The translations under genes and the position numbers were made by a program. Shown piece after piece: positions 9,274-17,254 of a stretch of DNA of 33,605 bases; within the stretch, counting starts at the first letter, position 1, and each line of letters opens with the position of its first letter. The notes beneath the pieces were generated by a model, which saw nothing but the letters and a program-made list of their open reading frames with translations, was not told the origin of the DNA and made no database searches. The DNA comes from a bacterium (GTDB lineage: Bacteria; Bacillota; Clostridia; Oscillospirales; Acutalibacteraceae): assembly GCA_020624805.1 (NCBI GenBank), contig JAHKVW010000111.1:1-33605 (forward strand), read 5' to 3'.

Positions 9274-9379
9274 GTCATTGCGAGGCTCTTGACACGCGTG
9301 TCAGGGCTGTGACAATCTCAACCATAATTACAGAGTCATTGCGAAGCCCTTGACACACGTGTCAGGGCTGTGGCAATCT
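9274..9379. repeat. Two 45-bp members of the hairpin repeat family
   Basis: Units at 9274-9318 and 9335-9379 have the same ends as the repeat at 6142-6220 (GTCATTGCGA..., ...GGCAATCT) but a longer centre. The centre is itself a palindrome: TTGACACGCGTGTCAGGG in one and TTGACACACGTGTCAGGG in the other. They fill the C-H spacer. Confidence 0.85.
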
Positions 9380-9393
9380 CAACTGATATCCTG

Positions 9394-9702
9394 TCACGCC
9401 AATGCGCGCTTCACGATCTCATCGACCCAGCTGTCCTTGTTCTGCTCATACAGCCGGTTCATTTCCTGCTTCATGTCTTGCTGATGCTGTTTTGCTTGCG
9501 CGTATCGCTTATCGGCGTTTTCGCGATCGACCGCGATATTCTTCTCGACGCGATCCTTCGCGCGAACGATATAATCATTGTAGATCTGTTCTTTGAGCTG
9601 TTCGACTTCCGCCTCGCTCTTGATCTTTTCATCTTTCGCCTGTTGTTCGATTTTACGCGCCTGTTCATCCATTTCAATGATGCGCTTCAATAGATCCTGC
9701 AT
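9394..9702 (-). CDS. atpH: V/A-type ATPase subunit H (peripheral stalk)
   Basis: First gene of the ATPase operon, 102 residues. It is almost entirely charged heptad-like sequence (KRIIEMDEQARKIEQQAKDE and onward), a single long coiled coil. That fits subunit H/G, which pairs with subunit E to form the peripheral stalk. ATG at 9702 is chosen; a TTG codon directly before it is also in frame. GAGGTG lies at the right distance. No clear promoter is visible in the 57 bases between it and the upstream gene. Confidence 0.85.
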   Translation of the reverse strand: MQDLLKRIIEMDEQARKIEQQAKDEKIKSEAEVEQLKEQIYNDYIVRAKDRVEKNIAVDRENADKRYAQAKQHQQDMKQEMNRLYEQNKDSWVDEIVKRALA

Positions 9703-9728
9703 CAATCACACCTCGATCCTTCGATATG

Positions 9729-9752
9729 AAACCCCGAAAAGACGTTTCGGGG
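9729..9752 (-). terminator. Weak intrinsic terminator after the UPF0210 gene
   Basis: On the minus strand CCCCGAAA pairs with TTTCGGGG, followed by a short TTTCAT tail. It lies 10 bases past the UPF0210 stop and before the ATPase operon. The short U-run suggests partial readthrough. Confidence 0.55.
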
Positions 9753-9761
9753 CAATAGTAG

Positions 9762-11120
9762 TTAGTTTTTCAAAGACTGTAGGGGAGCGGGCAATCTGCC
9801 GCCTAAGTGGATAAAGCCGCTCGGATCGCCCTTGCGCAGCGGCATAACGGGACCCGCGCCCAAAAGCCCGCCGAAGTTCAGTTCATCACCGGCTTTTCTG
9901 CCGATGGCGGGGATCACGCGCACGGCGGTGGTCTTGCTGTTCACCATGCCGATTGCCGCTTCATCCGCGATGATCGCGGAGACGGTCTCGGGAGTCACGT
10001 CGCCGGGGATGACCAGCATATCCAGTCCGACGGAGCACACGGCGGTCATCGCCTCGAGCTTGGTGATATCCAGCGCGCCTTCCTTGACGGCGTGGATCAT
10101 GCCCTGATCCTCCGATACGGGGATGAACGCGCCCGACAGTCCGCCGACATGGGACGACGCCATCACGCCGCCCTTCTTGACGGCGTCATTGAGCAGCGCC
10201 AGCGCCGCGGTTGTACCGTGACAGCCGCAGATCTCCAGACCCATTTCCTCCAAAATGTGCGCGACGGAATCGCCGACAGCCGGGGTAGGGGCGAGGGAGA
10301 GATCGACGATGCCGAACGGCACGGACAAACGCTCTGACGCCTGCTTCGCGACCAGCTGACCCATACGGGTGATCTTGAACGCGGTCTTTTTGACCAGATC
10401 CGCGACCTCGGTGATATTCTGACAATCGGCTTTTTCGAGCGCGGCGCGTACCACGCCCGGACCCGATACGCCGACATTGATGACGCAATCCGCTTCACCG
10501 ACGCCGTGGAAAGCGCCCGCCATGAAGGGGTTATCCTGCACCGCGTTGCAGAAGATGACGAGCTTCGCCGCCCCGATGCAGTTGTTGTCGGCGGTCAGCT
10601 TGGCGGTATCGACAACGGTCTGACCCATCATCTTCACCGCGTCCATATTGATACCGGCCTTGGTAGAGCCGATGTTGACGGAGGAGCAAACTCTCTCGGT
10701 GACGGAAAGCGCCTCCGGAATACTCTCGATCAGCGCGTAATCGCCCGCGGCAAAGCCCTTCTCCACCAGCGCGGAATAGCCGCCGATGAAGTTGACGCCG
10801 AGGTTATCCGCGGCACGGTCGAGCGCCTTGGCGAATTTCAGGATCTTCTGTGTCTGGCATACGCCCGCGATCATGGCGATCGGGGTCACGGCGATCCGCT
10901 TGTTGATGATCGGGATGCCGTATTCGCGCGAGATATCCTCGCCCGTCCTGACAAGATCCTTCGCGTAAAGACAGATCTTGTCATAGATCTTGTCGCACGC
11001 CTTGTCGATATCGCTGTCAATGCAGTCGATCAGCGAGATCCCCATCGTAATGGTTCTTACGTCGAGGTGCTCGTTGTCGATCATATTGATGGTTTCTAAG
11101 ATGTCTTTGGTTTCCAGCAT
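9762..11120 (-). CDS. UPF0210 family protein (DUF711, PFL-like)
   Basis: A 452-residue protein of the UPF0210/DUF711 family, structurally related to pyruvate formate-lyase and ribonucleotide reductase barrels but without an established reaction. Recognisable segments are the start [20 protein letters not shown], the run [14 protein letters not shown], and the conserved C-terminal [15 protein letters not shown] at 11120 has GAGGTG, which overlaps the stop codon of the ACT-domain gene 9 bases upstream. This tight pairing of UPF0210 with UPF0237 is a known conserved arrangement, which suggests a joint role, perhaps with the ACT partner sensing a small molecule (inference). Confidence 0.92.
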   Translation of the reverse strand: MLETKDILETINMIDNEHLDVRTITMGISLIDCIDSDIDKACDKIYDKICLYAKDLVRTGEDISREYGIPIINKRIAVTPIAMIAGVCQTQKILKFAKALDRAADNLGVNFIGGYSALVEKGFAAGDYALIESIPEALSVTERVCSSVNIGSTKAGINMDAVKMMGQTVVDTAKLTADNNCIGAAKLVIFCNAVQDNPFMAGAFHGVGEADCVINVGVSGPGVVRAALEKADCQNITEVADLVKKTAFKITRMGQLVAKQASERLSVPFGIVDLSLAPTPAVGDSVAHILEEMGLEICGCHGTTAALALLNDAVKKGGVMASSHVGGLSGAFIPVSEDQGMIHAVKEGALDITKLEAMTAVCSVGLDMLVIPGDVTPETVSAIIADEAAIGMVNSKTTAVRVIPAIGRKAGDELNFGGLLGAGPVMPLRKGDPSGFIHLGGRLPAPLQSLKN

Positions 11121-11128
11121 AGTACACC

Positions 11129-11398
11129 TCAGATCTTGTGCATACTGTTAAAGATATCCTCGTGCATCACGTGGATCTTCAGGTTGTTGTCCTCGCCGAC
11201 CTTCTCCAGATTCTTTTGGAGCTGATCAAAGGCGACCGTTGCCGAACCGATATCCGCGAGCATGATCATCGCGAACATATCCTGCAGCACGCTCTGGGTC
11301 ACTTCGATGATATTCACGCCGACCTCGGCGCATGCGGTGGACACCTTGCTGAGGATGCCGACGCTGTCTTTGCCGAGCACCGTGATAACTGCTTTCAT
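11129..11398 (-). CDS. ACT domain protein (UPF0237)
   Basis: An 89-residue stand-alone ACT domain of the UPF0237 family, related to the N-terminal regulatory part of GcvR. The beta-alpha-beta start [20 protein letters not shown] with the ligand-loop GKDSVGI is visible. ACT domains usually bind amino acids and dimerise; the ligand here is unknown. ATG at 11398 has GGAGG upstream. It is the first gene of a two-gene operon with UPF0210. Confidence 0.93.
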   Translation of the reverse strand: MKAVITVLGKDSVGILSKVSTACAEVGVNIIEVTQSVLQDMFAMIMLADIGSATVAFDQLQKNLEKVGEDNNLKIHVMHEDIFNSMHKI

Positions 11399-11497
11399 AT
11401 GGTACCTCCAAGGGGATAGTAAATCTGCAATTCTATAATAATAAATTATGTATTATTTATTTACAGTAATGGGTTATCTATCGTCAAGCGATTATAA

Positions 11498-12367
11498 TCA
11501 TAATAGTTTTGATAAATCTTCTTCGCCTGATATTTCCTTTATGATTTCATTAAATAACAAACCAGTTGCTAAAGCATCAGCACTTGAAGAATGAGCGTCT
11601 GCAATCCATATGTTTCGATGCGAACAAACAATCTCTAAGCTGTAACTGGAGTATTTCTTACCTTCATCATCCCTTAAATATTTTTTTGCTAAATCAAGAG
11701 TGTCAATGATACATTGAGTATTAGTATCAATTGCCTTTCCGGCATAATATAAAAAGGATAAATCAAAACGAGCGTTGTGAAAAACAAGAGTGCTATTTTT
11801 AATAAATTCAGAAAAACTATCTTGTATTTGCGGAAAAGTTGGTGAACCTATGAGTAGTTCGTTATCAATTCCCGTTAATTCAGTAATAGCATTTGGAATA
11901 TGCTTTTTAGGATCAATATATGTTGAAAACAGCTCTACAGGTCTGAAATCAGTAAATCTCACAGCTGATAAATCAATAATCTTATCGCTATCAGAACGTA
12001 ATCCTGTAGTTTCTGTGTCAACAACAACAAAATTACCGATTTTAGAAAAGTCAGTAGTATTGTCAATTTTATTTATTGAATTATAACTAAACTTGGAATT
12101 AACACGCTTTTTTCTTTCTATGCTAAAGTCAGCAATTACACTTGCCTTTTTTAAGCTGGATAGCATACAACGAAATTCCGCAAGTTTATAGTGAGAGAAT
12201 CTATATATTTCGGGATGATCGGTATGATCTGTGGTTATGTATTTTTCTATAATTTCATATGAGTTTAGTTTTCGAAAATCCGGTTCAGGATAAACTACTT
12301 TTTTCCCGCAATTAGTGCAAAAAGAAGTATTAGGTTTTAGTTGATTTCCACACTGAACGCAAAACAA
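11498..12367 (-). CDS. Zinc-ribbon DnaQ-like 3'-5' exonuclease
   Basis: A 289-residue protein with two parts. The N-terminus is a zinc ribbon with C3, C6, C17 and C20 (CVQCG...CTNCG). A DEDDh exonuclease domain occupies about 112-280: D117/E119 in VVVDTETTGL, D202 in NARFDLSFL, and H259/D264 in AHSSSADALATG. The enzyme would remove nucleotides from DNA or RNA 3' ends. The start is a TTG at 12367, chosen because GGAGGT lies 8 bases upstream and the zinc-ribbon cysteines begin at once. The gene is visibly more AT-rich than galU or UPF0210 on either side and does not continue their operons, suggesting acquisition by transfer. The zinc ribbon may direct it to a nucleic acid or partner protein. 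Confidence 0.88.
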   Translation of the reverse strand: MFCVQCGNQLKPNTSFCTNCGKKVVYPEPDFRKLNSYEIIEKYITTDHTDHPEIYRFSHYKLAEFRCMLSSLKKASVIADFSIERKKRVNSKFSYNSINKIDNTTDFSKIGNFVVVDTETTGLRSDSDKIIDLSAVRFTDFRPVELFSTYIDPKKHIPNAITELTGIDNELLIGSPTFPQIQDSFSEFIKNSTLVFHNARFDLSFLYYAGKAIDTNTQCIIDTLDLAKKYLRDDEGKKYSSYSLEIVCSHRNIWIADAHSSSADALATGLLFNEIIKEISGEEDLSKLL

Positions 12368-12512
12368 AATAGAATACCTCCAAGATCAAAACAAAAGAAA
12401 AAGTATCAACAAACGTTATATGTCCCGATTTTCGTTCCTTATTATACTCTTTTTATTCTGCGGTTGATGATTGTTAGGAATTAAAAGATTATAATTTTGT
12501 TACTTTTTTGTC

Positions 12513-12540
12513 AAAAAAGAGAGCGCATCGCTGCGCTCTC
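12513..12540 (-). terminator. Intrinsic terminator of galU
   Basis: On the minus strand GAGAGCGCA pairs perfectly with TGCGCTCTC across a 4-nt loop, followed by TTTTTT. It starts 10 bases after the galU stop. Confidence 0.92.
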
Positions 12541-12550
12541 CGTATCGTCA

Positions 12551-13423
12551 TTATAATGTTGTCGCGAGCTCCTTGAGGTACGCTCTGAGATCATCGCCGA
12601 CCTCGGGGTGCTTCAAGCCGACCTCGATGTTCGCCTGCAGGATACCGAGCTTGTTGCCCATATCGTAACGCTTGGCGCTGAACTCGACCGCTGTCATACC
12701 GCTGCTGCGCGCTAACTGAGCCATCGCGTCGGTCAACTGGATCTCACCGCCCGCGCCGGGCTTGGTGTGGTCAAGGATCTCGAAGATCTCAGCGGGCAGG
12801 ACAACGCGTCCGAGAATGGAGTAGAGGGAGAAGATATCCTCCTTGCGCTGCGGCTTTTCGATCATGTCGGTGCATTTGAATACATTATCATGGATGTTCT
12901 CCACCTTCATGGAGCTGTACTTCTTGATCGCTTCTTCCGAAACAGGCTTGATACCCAGCACGCCTTTTCCGAAGGTGCCGTACGCGTCGATCAACTCCTT
13001 GGTAGCCGGGATATCGCCGATGATGACGTCGTCGCCGTACATGACGACAAAGGGATCGTTGCCGACAAAGCTGCGCGCTCTGGATACCGCGTGACCTAAG
13101 CCTTTGGTCTCGATCTGGCGCACATACTGGATGTTCGCGAGCTTGTGGATATCCTTGATCGCGTTCAGCTGAGGCGTTTTACCCGCCTTTTCGAGGGTTT
13201 CTTCCAGCATGGGGGCTTTATCAAAGTGATCTTCCATGATACCTTTGCCGCGGTTGGTGATGATCAGGATGTCGGTGATACCGGACGCCACCGCTTCTTC
13301 GACAATGTACTGGATGGCGGGCTTGTCGACGATGGGGAGCATTTCCTTGGGCATCGCTTTGGTAGCGGGGAGCACTCTGGTACCCAGTCCCGCAGCGGGG
13401 ATAACTGCTTTTGTGATTTTCAT
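12551..13423 (-). CDS. galU: UTP-glucose-1-phosphate uridylyltransferase
   Basis: Makes UDP-glucose from UTP and glucose 1-phosphate, feeding exopolysaccharide, teichoic acid and glycolipid synthesis. It is 290 residues, the normal bacterial GalU size. The nucleotidyltransferase signature IPAAGLGTRVLPATKAMPKE is at residues 7-26, followed by KPAIQYIVEEA, and FVVMYGDDVI holds the metal-binding acidic pair. ATG at 13423 is preferred over one 24 bases upstream because GAAAGGA precedes it and the family start is MKITKAVIPAAG. It follows the zinc-binding membrane protein gene by 29 bases, so the two may share a transcript. Confidence 0.95.
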   Translation of the reverse strand: MKITKAVIPAAGLGTRVLPATKAMPKEMLPIVDKPAIQYIVEEAVASGITDILIITNRGKGIMEDHFDKAPMLEETLEKAGKTPQLNAIKDIHKLANIQYVRQIETKGLGHAVSRARSFVGNDPFVVMYGDDVIIGDIPATKELIDAYGTFGKGVLGIKPVSEEAIKKYSSMKVENIHDNVFKCTDMIEKPQRKEDIFSLYSILGRVVLPAEIFEILDHTKPGAGGEIQLTDAMAQLARSSGMTAVEFSAKRYDMGNKLGILQANIEVGLKHPEVGDDLRAYLKELATTL

Positions 13424-13452
13424 GTTACTATCCTTTCTCTGAAACATCAGAA

Positions 13453-14454
13453 TTACATAAATCCTATAATGATATTGGGCAGATACATGATGACCAGGTA
13501 GGTGATCATCAGCGAGATCGCCAAACCGGTGTTGACGCCGCCCTTTGTCTGTAAGACGGTTTCGGGATTCTCACCCTCTGCCGCATTTTCCTTGATCTTC
13601 TTGATCTGCTTTTTGCAGTGCTTGAAGTACATGCGGTTCGTGCAGATACCGAACACGATCATCATCACGATCCGCGCCGCCTCGACGAGCGTGGGCAGAT
13701 ACAGTGCTAAAAGCTGCATCGCGTCGAGCCCCTGCATATACTCTGTGATCCCGTTCGTCAGGTTGCCGGACGACAAAGACTGTGAATAGGCGTTCAAAAA
13801 TTCGGTATACAGAGAGCTGTAGGCGATCGTTAAGTATGACTCGACAGCAATCATCGCCAGCTGGATAAAGGCGAACACCGCGCCGATCTTGTACATCTTG
13901 CGATACAAGAGATAGCCGCCGGTGAACAACGCGGCCGCAAAGTTGAATTTGCTCTTGTTCATCGTCTTGATGTTGTTGAACACACGGATGAAATACGGCG
14001 TATTCTGCTTGACGTATTTTGCCGTTTCACCGGCAGTGATCCCGTCGCCGAAGTCTGTATCAGCCGGCACACCGCCTAAAGGATCCATAAACGTAACAAC
14101 GAATGGATTGCCAGGCTGTCCTTTTCCCTCAGGAAAACCGTTTGAGTTTTGATTTGACTGATAATTATTTTTGTTCGATTCAAGTGAAGCGCCGCATTGT
14201 CCGCAGAAGAAATGATTATTGTCGTTGACATGACCGCAGGAGGGACAGATCTTCATACCGTCCGCCTCGGCGGCGTTTTCCTTATCTTCCTGATAATCAT
14301 AGCCCTGTTCGTGCAGATTTTCGTTACTGCAGTGACCCAGTGACTCGTAGCATTCCCGATGATGGGGCGTACCGCAATCGGGGCATACGACAACGTCGTC
14401 ATCCGCGTGGAAATACTTTTGACACACAGGACATTTTTTACCGATATAATCCAT
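13453..14454 (-). CDS. RING-like/zinc-ribbon membrane protein (DUF2628)
   Basis: A 333-residue protein. The N-terminal prokaryotic RING-like treble of Cys/His (C8, C11, C24, C27, H31/H32, C35, C42) is followed by a zinc ribbon (C70, C73, C84, C87). A linker leads to a C-terminal part with four likely membrane helices (about 171-184, 190-212, 245-272, 309-331), consistent with DUF2628. Function is unknown; such proteins are thought to sit in the membrane with the zinc domains in the cytoplasm. ATG at 14454 has AAGGAG. A good promoter lies at 14530-14558. It is probably co-transcribed with galU. Confidence 0.8.
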   Translation of the reverse strand: MDYIGKKCPVCQKYFHADDDVVVCPDCGTPHHRECYESLGHCSNENLHEQGYDYQEDKENAAEADGMKICPSCGHVNDNNHFFCGQCGASLESNKNNYQSNQNSNGFPEGKGQPGNPFVVTFMDPLGGVPADTDFGDGITAGETAKYVKQNTPYFIRVFNNIKTMNKSKFNFAAALFTGGYLLYRKMYKIGAVFAFIQLAMIAVESYLTIAYSSLYTEFLNAYSQSLSSGNLTNGITEYMQGLDAMQLLALYLPTLVEAARIVMMIVFGICTNRMYFKHCKKQIKKIKENAAEGENPETVLQTKGGVNTGLAISLMITYLVIMYLPNIIIGFM

Positions 14455-14529
14455 AAATTCTCCTTATCGCAGGGGAGGATCACCTCCTCCCGAAAGCTCA
14501 AGTTATATATCAAATCTATTTGTCAGTAT

Positions 14530-14558
14530 ATTATACCAAATATTCAGCCGTTCTGCAA
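14530..14558 (-). promoter_or_regulatory. Promoter for the zinc-binding protein/galU genes
   Basis: Minus strand TTGCAG, 17-bp spacer, TATAAT. The transcript leader then contains GGGAGGA-GGTGA-TCCTCCC, a hairpin with a long Shine-Dalgarno-like core about 15 bases upstream of the true ribosome site. Confidence 0.75.
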
Positions 14559-14619
14559 CTTTATTTTTTTAGAACAATAATTATACAGAGAGGAATGGAT
14601 GAATTATGCAATATTCATC

Positions 14620-14648
14620 TTTACATTCCACCGCCTTTGTATTATAAT
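14620..14648 (+). promoter_or_regulatory. Promoter for prfB
   Basis: TTTACA, 17-bp spacer, TATAAT on the plus strand, 70 bases upstream of the prfB ATG and divergent from the promoter at 14530-14558. Confidence 0.7.
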
Positions 14649-14717
14649 TGTATCTGCTGTATCTGGTAACGCGCTGCTTTATCATGGTACACGGATGAAT
14701 GTTAATGAGGGAATATT

Positions 14718-15836
14718 ATGCTGCAATTTGAAGAACTGAAATTGAATTTAGAGGCAATGAAGCCTGAGATAGATGATCTGGCGTCCGCGCTGGGACTCGG
14801 TCAGATGAGAAGCGAGATCCAGCAGCTCGAGAACCGCGCCGCTGAGCCGGGATTCTGGGATGATATGGAGAATTCCCAGAAGATCCTCCAGCGTACCGCC
14901 AACCTCAAAGCCAAGGTCGAAAAGTATGAGAAGCTCGAAGCGCGCTATGAGGACGCGATGGCGCTGATCGAATTGGGCGACGAGGCAGAGGATGAGAGTC
15001 TGATCGAAGAAGCTCAGCAGGAGCTCGACGGCATCCGCGCCGATATCGACCGTCAGCGTCTTGAAACCCTGCTGACCGGTGAATATGATAAAAATAACGC
15101 GATCCTGACCTTCCACGCCGGTTCCGGCGGTACCGAGGCACAGGACTGGGCGGAGATGCTCTATCGTATGTATACGCGCTGGGCTGCCGCGCACGGCTTC
15201 AATGTCAAGGAGATCGACTACCTCGACGGTGATGAAGCGGGCTTGAAAAGCGCCGTGCTCCTGATCGAAGGTGAAAACGCCTACGGTTATCTCAAGGGTG
15301 AGGCGGGCGTACACCGTCTGGTGCGCGTATCGCCGTTCGATTCCGCCGGCAGACGACACACGAGCTTTTCATCCCTCGAGGTCATGCCCGAGATCAATGA
15401 CGATATCAAGGTCGAGATCCCTCCCGAGGAGATCAAGATGGATGTATACCGCGCGTCCGGCGCGGGCGGTCAGAAGGTCAACAAGACCTCGTCCGCGGTA
15501 CGTCTGACCCATATCCCGACGGGTATCGTGGTCGCCTCTCAGGTGGAGCGTTCTCAATATCAGAACCGCGACGTTGCGATGAAGATGCTGGTCTCTAAGC
15601 TGATGGAGATCAAAGAGCGCGAGCACCTCGAGAAGATCGAGGATATCAAGGGCGTGCAGAAGGAGATCACCTGGGGCTCTCAGATCCGCTCCTATGTCTT
15701 CATGCCGTACACCCTCGTCAAGGATCACCGCACCTCGTTTGAGACCGGTAACGTCAACGCCGTGATGGACGGCGACCTCGACGGCTTTATCAACGCTTAT
15801 CTCAAAGCGCTGTCCCTCGGCGAGCTGGAAGGATAA
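14718..15836 (+). CDS. prfB: Peptide chain release factor 2
   Basis: Class I release factor RF2, 372 residues, which reads UGA and UAA and releases the peptide from the ribosome. The stop-codon recognition tripeptide SPF is at residues 205-207 (RVSPFDSAGR), which marks RF2 rather than RF1. The catalytic GGQ is at 250-252 (GAGGQKVNKTSSAVR). The frame is continuous from residue 1: the in-frame UGA near codon 25 that drives programmed frameshifting in many bacteria is absent. ATG at 14718 has GAGGGA. A terminator follows at 15852-15883. Confidence 0.97.
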   Translation: MLQFEELKLNLEAMKPEIDDLASALGLGQMRSEIQQLENRAAEPGFWDDMENSQKILQRTANLKAKVEKYEKLEARYEDAMALIELGDEAEDESLIEEAQQELDGIRADIDRQRLETLLTGEYDKNNAILTFHAGSGGTEAQDWAEMLYRMYTRWAAAHGFNVKEIDYLDGDEAGLKSAVLLIEGENAYGYLKGEAGVHRLVRVSPFDSAGRRHTSFSSLEVMPEINDDIKVEIPPEEIKMDVYRASGAGGQKVNKTSSAVRLTHIPTGIVVASQVERSQYQNRDVAMKMLVSKLMEIKEREHLEKIEDIKGVQKEITWGSQIRSYVFMPYTLVKDHRTSFETGNVNAVMDGDLDGFINAYLKALSLGELEG

Positions 15837-15851
15837 CATCCGCATACAACA

Positions 15852-15883
15852 ACAGCCCTCCCAATTCGGGAAGGCTGTTTTTT
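15852..15883 (+). terminator. Intrinsic terminator of prfB
   Basis: ACAGCC(C)TCCC pairs with GGGA(A)GGCTGT, followed by TTTTTT. It lies between convergent prfB and the YdcF-like gene. The minus-strand tail is a poor U-run, so it mainly serves prfB. Confidence 0.85.
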
Positions 15884-15929
15884 GATATCTTTATTGGTAT
15901 ATATCGATCCGCAGTATTCTCATACGTTG

Positions 15930-16739
15930 CTAAAACTTTCGATGGCGTGCGGGTCTGCCGAGCTTTTTGACGACCTCGACAGGAACGGCGATCCATTCCC
16001 GCACAAAGAACGACGGATAGATGAACCAGCCGAAGCGTGTGTTGACGGTGTTGACCGCGCCGACAGAAAGCTTGCGGTCGATCTTGTACGCGATGATCCG
16101 CGCCCTTAATTGATGGTAGCTGTCGGATACGATCGCGATACTTTCGCCGAGCTGACGCTCCCTGAGGCTTTTGACGGAATAGAGCAGGTTTTGCTCGGTA
16201 TTGACGCTTTGATCCTCGACGATGATCCTGTCCGGATCGACACCGTCCCTGATCATGTTCTCCAAAATACACGCCGCTTCGCTCATCGGCTCGTTATCTC
16301 CCTGACCGCCGCTCGCGATCGCCTTTACCACGGGATTTTGATCAAGATAGCTTTCCGCCGCTTTGATTCTCTGTAACAGCAGTCTGCTCGCGCCCCACGG
16401 CTTCACCTGAGCGCCTAAGATGACCGCGGTCGCGTTCTTCTTCGGCTTAATCTTCATCGCGACGATCATGCATATGCTGACAATAACGGCGTAGACTGCA
16501 AAGAGAATACAGCCGTATTTGATGATGAGCCAGATGATCTTGGTGATCGTGTTTTGCAGCATGAACGCGTCCAGTTGATGGTACACTGAGCTAAAAGCCG
16601 TCCGAAACAGCGCGATCAGGCAAATGGCGACACCCAGCTGATTGCCCGCCTTGAAGATGTGAAAGCGAATGGGCAAGAGGAACCACAGCAGAAAGATCGC
16701 CTCGATCACGATTGCGATGATCTTCAGTACATTTTGCAT
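15930..16739 (-). CDS. YdcF family membrane protein (DUF218)
   Basis: A 269-residue protein. Three likely membrane helices fill residues 1-95, then a DUF218/YdcF domain outside or at the membrane: VILGAQV, ASGGQGDNEPMSEA, IIVEDQSVNTEQN and VSDSYHQLRA are the recognised family motifs. Relatives (SanA, ElyC, YdcF) are linked to envelope integrity; no exact reaction is known. Its ATG overlaps the stop codon of the TSCPD gene (TAATG) with AGGAG just upstream, so the two are translationally coupled. Confidence 0.87.
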   Translation of the reverse strand: MQNVLKIIAIVIEAIFLLWFLLPIRFHIFKAGNQLGVAICLIALFRTAFSSVYHQLDAFMLQNTITKIIWLIIKYGCILFAVYAVIVSICMIVAMKIKPKKNATAVILGAQVKPWGASRLLLQRIKAAESYLDQNPVVKAIASGGQGDNEPMSEAACILENMIRDGVDPDRIIVEDQSVNTEQNLLYSVKSLRERQLGESIAIVSDSYHQLRARIIAYKIDRKLSVGAVNTVNTRFGWFIYPSFFVREWIAVPVEVVKKLGRPARHRKF

Positions 16740-16987
16740 TATGACTCCTGCGCCGCTCTGAGTGCGTGCGCGAGCTGATCGGGACAGGAAGTGCCTCTGC
16801 CGGCACAGTCGATGCCCTCCAAGCGCTCGATCGCCTCATCGACCTCCATGCCCTGTACCAGTCTGCCGATACCCTGCAAATTGCCGTTACAGCCGCCTAA
16901 AAAGCGACAGCTCTTGATAACGTCATCCTCGATCTCCAGCTCGATCATGCGTGAGCAAACGCCACGGGGGACATAGGTATATTTCAT
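16739..16987 (-). CDS. TSCPD domain protein (TIGR03905-like)
   Basis: An 82-residue protein whose C-terminus carries the TSCPD motif (RGTSCPDQLAHAL) also found at the end of some ribonucleotide reductases. Conserved cysteines (in GVCSRM, KSCRFLGGCNGN and TSCPD) could bind metal. Function is not known. ATG at 16987 has GAGGTG; an upstream in-frame extension would run through the tRNA-Gly gene and is rejected. The stop overlaps the start of the YdcF-like gene by one base. Confidence 0.88.
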   Translation of the reverse strand: MKYTYVPRGVCSRMIELEIEDDVIKSCRFLGGCNGNLQGIGRLVQGMEVDEAIERLEGIDCAGRGTSCPDQLAHALRAAQES

Positions 16988-17015
16988 ATGTAACACCTCA
17001 AATTCATCAATAATG

Positions 17016-17040
17016 AAAAAGGCTCGCCTGAGCGAACCTT
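17016..17040 (-). terminator. Terminator of tRNA-Gly
   Basis: On the minus strand GGTTCGC-TCAG-GCGAGCC (one G-U pair) is followed by TTTTT, directly after the tRNA 3' end. Genes further left therefore need readthrough or another promoter. Confidence 0.8.
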
Positions 17041-17115
17041 TGGAGCGGATAACGGGACTCGAACCCGCAACATCAACCTTGGGAAGGTTGCGCTCTACCA
17101 TTGAACTACATCCGC
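17041..17115 (-). tRNA. tRNA-Gly (anticodon CCC)
   Basis: A full cloverleaf: acceptor GCGGATG/TATCCGC, anticodon loop TTCCCAA, T-loop TTCGAGT, and encoded CCA. It is 75 nt. It reads the glycine codon GGG. Confidence 0.95.
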
Positions 17116-17128
17116 GAATCTACCTGAT

Positions 17129-17157
17129 AGTATAATACGGAAAACAGGATTCGTCAA
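17129..17157 (-). promoter_or_regulatory. Promoter for tRNA-Gly
   Basis: Minus strand TTGACG, 17-bp spacer, TATACT, 13 bases upstream of the tRNA 5' end. Confidence 0.75.
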
Positions 17158-17195
17158 GCGAGCTGACAAAATATCTTCTATATTTCTCATAGAAA

Positions 17196-17224
17196 TTGAA
17201 TTTCCGTATAATTTGTGCTATAAT
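17196..17224 (+). promoter_or_regulatory. Promoter for dnaD/dnaC-like genes
   Basis: TTGAAT, 17-bp spacer, TATAAT. A second TATAAT lies 12 bases upstream. The dnaD start follows 30 bases later. Confidence 0.7.
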
Positions 17225-17254
17225 ATTCTTCAATCTTCGTTTAAGGTGAAAGAA

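Noticed and set aside
16739..17101. Longer TSCPD protein starting inside tRNA-Gly
   Set aside because: The extension lies across a tRNA gene and terminator; the ATG at 16987 has a proper ribosome site.
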